IMG/VR virus record: IMGVR_UViG_3300038701_002211
Location: 1 to 23,813 of that record
Direction: 5' to 3' (one strand)
Length of the DNA stretch: 23,813 nt
Origin: a virus
The notes beneath the pieces were generated by a model. The model had not been told where the DNA came from. It worked only from the letters and a program-made list of their open reading frames with translations, and did no database searches. A program made the translations under genes and the position numbers. This document shows, one piece after another, positions 23,420-23,813 of the stretch. The stretch's first letter is position 1; each line of letters opens with the position of its first letter.

Positions 23420-23813
23420 ATGATCTGGGAAGAGCTGTGCAAGATACTGATCAATGGCAATGATGTCACTGATCGGTTCGCTCCGCGCATGAAATCGCTC
23501 AGCGTTAGCCTGCCTTCGAACAAATCGGCGGCAAGCGCGCAAATGACGTTGCACGACAATGAGGGGCGCCTGTTCCTGCCGCGAGACCGAGATCCTGTAC
23601 TGATCTCAATCCGCGGCAATGAGGTGTTCCGTGGGTATGCGGCTGTACCCACCCATACCGGAGGCAAGGGTGCCGGCCGTGAACTGTCCATTTCTGCAAG
23701 TTCGATCGATCAGGGCGGAAAAATCAAAGAACCCGCGTTGCGAAGCATGGATGACGCTGATTTTGCCTCGGTGGCGGAGGCGTGGGGCAAGAAAGCCGGC
23801 GTGAATGTTCCCT
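23420..23813 (+). CDS. D: Late gene D protein, 5' part only
   Basis: This gene runs off the right edge; 131 codons are present. The ATG at 23420 is two bases after the X stop. The translated part reads IWEELCKILINGNDVTDRF, then PRMKSLSVSLPSNKSAASAQMTLHDNEG, FLPRDRDPVLISIRGNEVFRGYA and further to KKAGVNVP. This matches the opening of the P2 gpD/phage protein D family (P2 D is 387 aa), a hub component below the tube that is related to the first half of T4 gp27. The pattern of a V-T-D-R-F turn, a long loop and an I-x-x-G-x-x-x-F-x-G-x strand is characteristic. The rest of the protein is outside the window. Confidence 0.9.
   Translation, partial: MIWEELCKILINGNDVTDRFAPRMKSLSVSLPSNKSAASAQMTLHDNEGRLFLPRDRDPVLISIRGNEVFRGYAAVPTHTGGKGAGRELSISASSIDQGGKIKEPALRSMDDADFASVAEAWGKKAGVNVP

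Noticed and set aside
1-23813. CRISPR arrays, tRNA genes, insertion sequences, integrase or attachment sites
   Set aside because: I saw no regularly spaced repeats, cloverleaf-like sequences, transposase or recombinase motifs. Genes fill nearly all of the window with phage structural functions.
1-23813. Gene transfer agent or headless tailocin
   Set aside because: Known alphaproteobacterial gene transfer agents have non-contractile tails, and tailocins lack head genes. This window has a complete packaging and head module together with a contractile tail.

Overview
The window is part of the late structural region of a temperate-type, contractile-tailed phage, most likely a prophage or phage genome from an alphaproteobacterium. 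The host assignment is an inference from moderate-to-high GC, GC-rich third codon positions and the general look of the proteins; no host gene lies in the window. All supported genes are on the + strand and tightly packed, many with overlapping stop/start codons. Every gene is intact except the last, which runs off the right edge. There is no integrase, repressor, lysis cassette, tRNA, IS element or CRISPR array here.

Layout. (1) 1-7635 is a lambda-type head and packaging module: a lambda Z-like minor tail protein in an unusual place, terminase small subunit, GpA-family terminase large subunit, lambda-type portal, a gpW-like joining protein, a C-type S49 protease with an internal start for a Nu3-like scaffold, decoration protein D and major capsid protein E. 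A rho-independent terminator follows the capsid gene. (2) 7727-9368 is the neck: a coiled-coil protein in the FI position, an FII-like head-tail attachment protein and an unknown 254-aa protein that may complete the tail. (3) 9372-12583 is a P2/Mu-type baseplate: spike V with a His-x-His tip, a previously hidden 59-aa gene, W, J and an enlarged I. (4) 12593-17990 holds host-contact and accessory genes: a 1104-aa DUF4815-like protein, a tail fibre, an unknown protein and a DUF1353 protein. (5) 18057-23813 is the P2-type tail shaft: sheath with an inserted repeat domain, tube, chaperone E with an apparent -1 frameshift extension E', tape measure, U, X and the start of D.

Working together: packaging genes fill a procapsid built from portal, scaffold/protease, capsid and decoration protein. 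The neck genes cap it. The tail assembles separately from baseplate, tape measure, tube and sheath, and is then joined to the head. A lambda-like head on a P2/Mu-like contractile tail is the same overall combination known from prophage WO of Wolbachia and, with a Mu-like tail, from Shigella phage SfV.

The points most worth a second look are the internal scaffold start with a perfect AGGAGG, the E/E' frameshift, the repeat domain inserted in the sheath, the displaced Z and W genes, the short gene between V and W, and signs of mosaic exchange in the fibre region.
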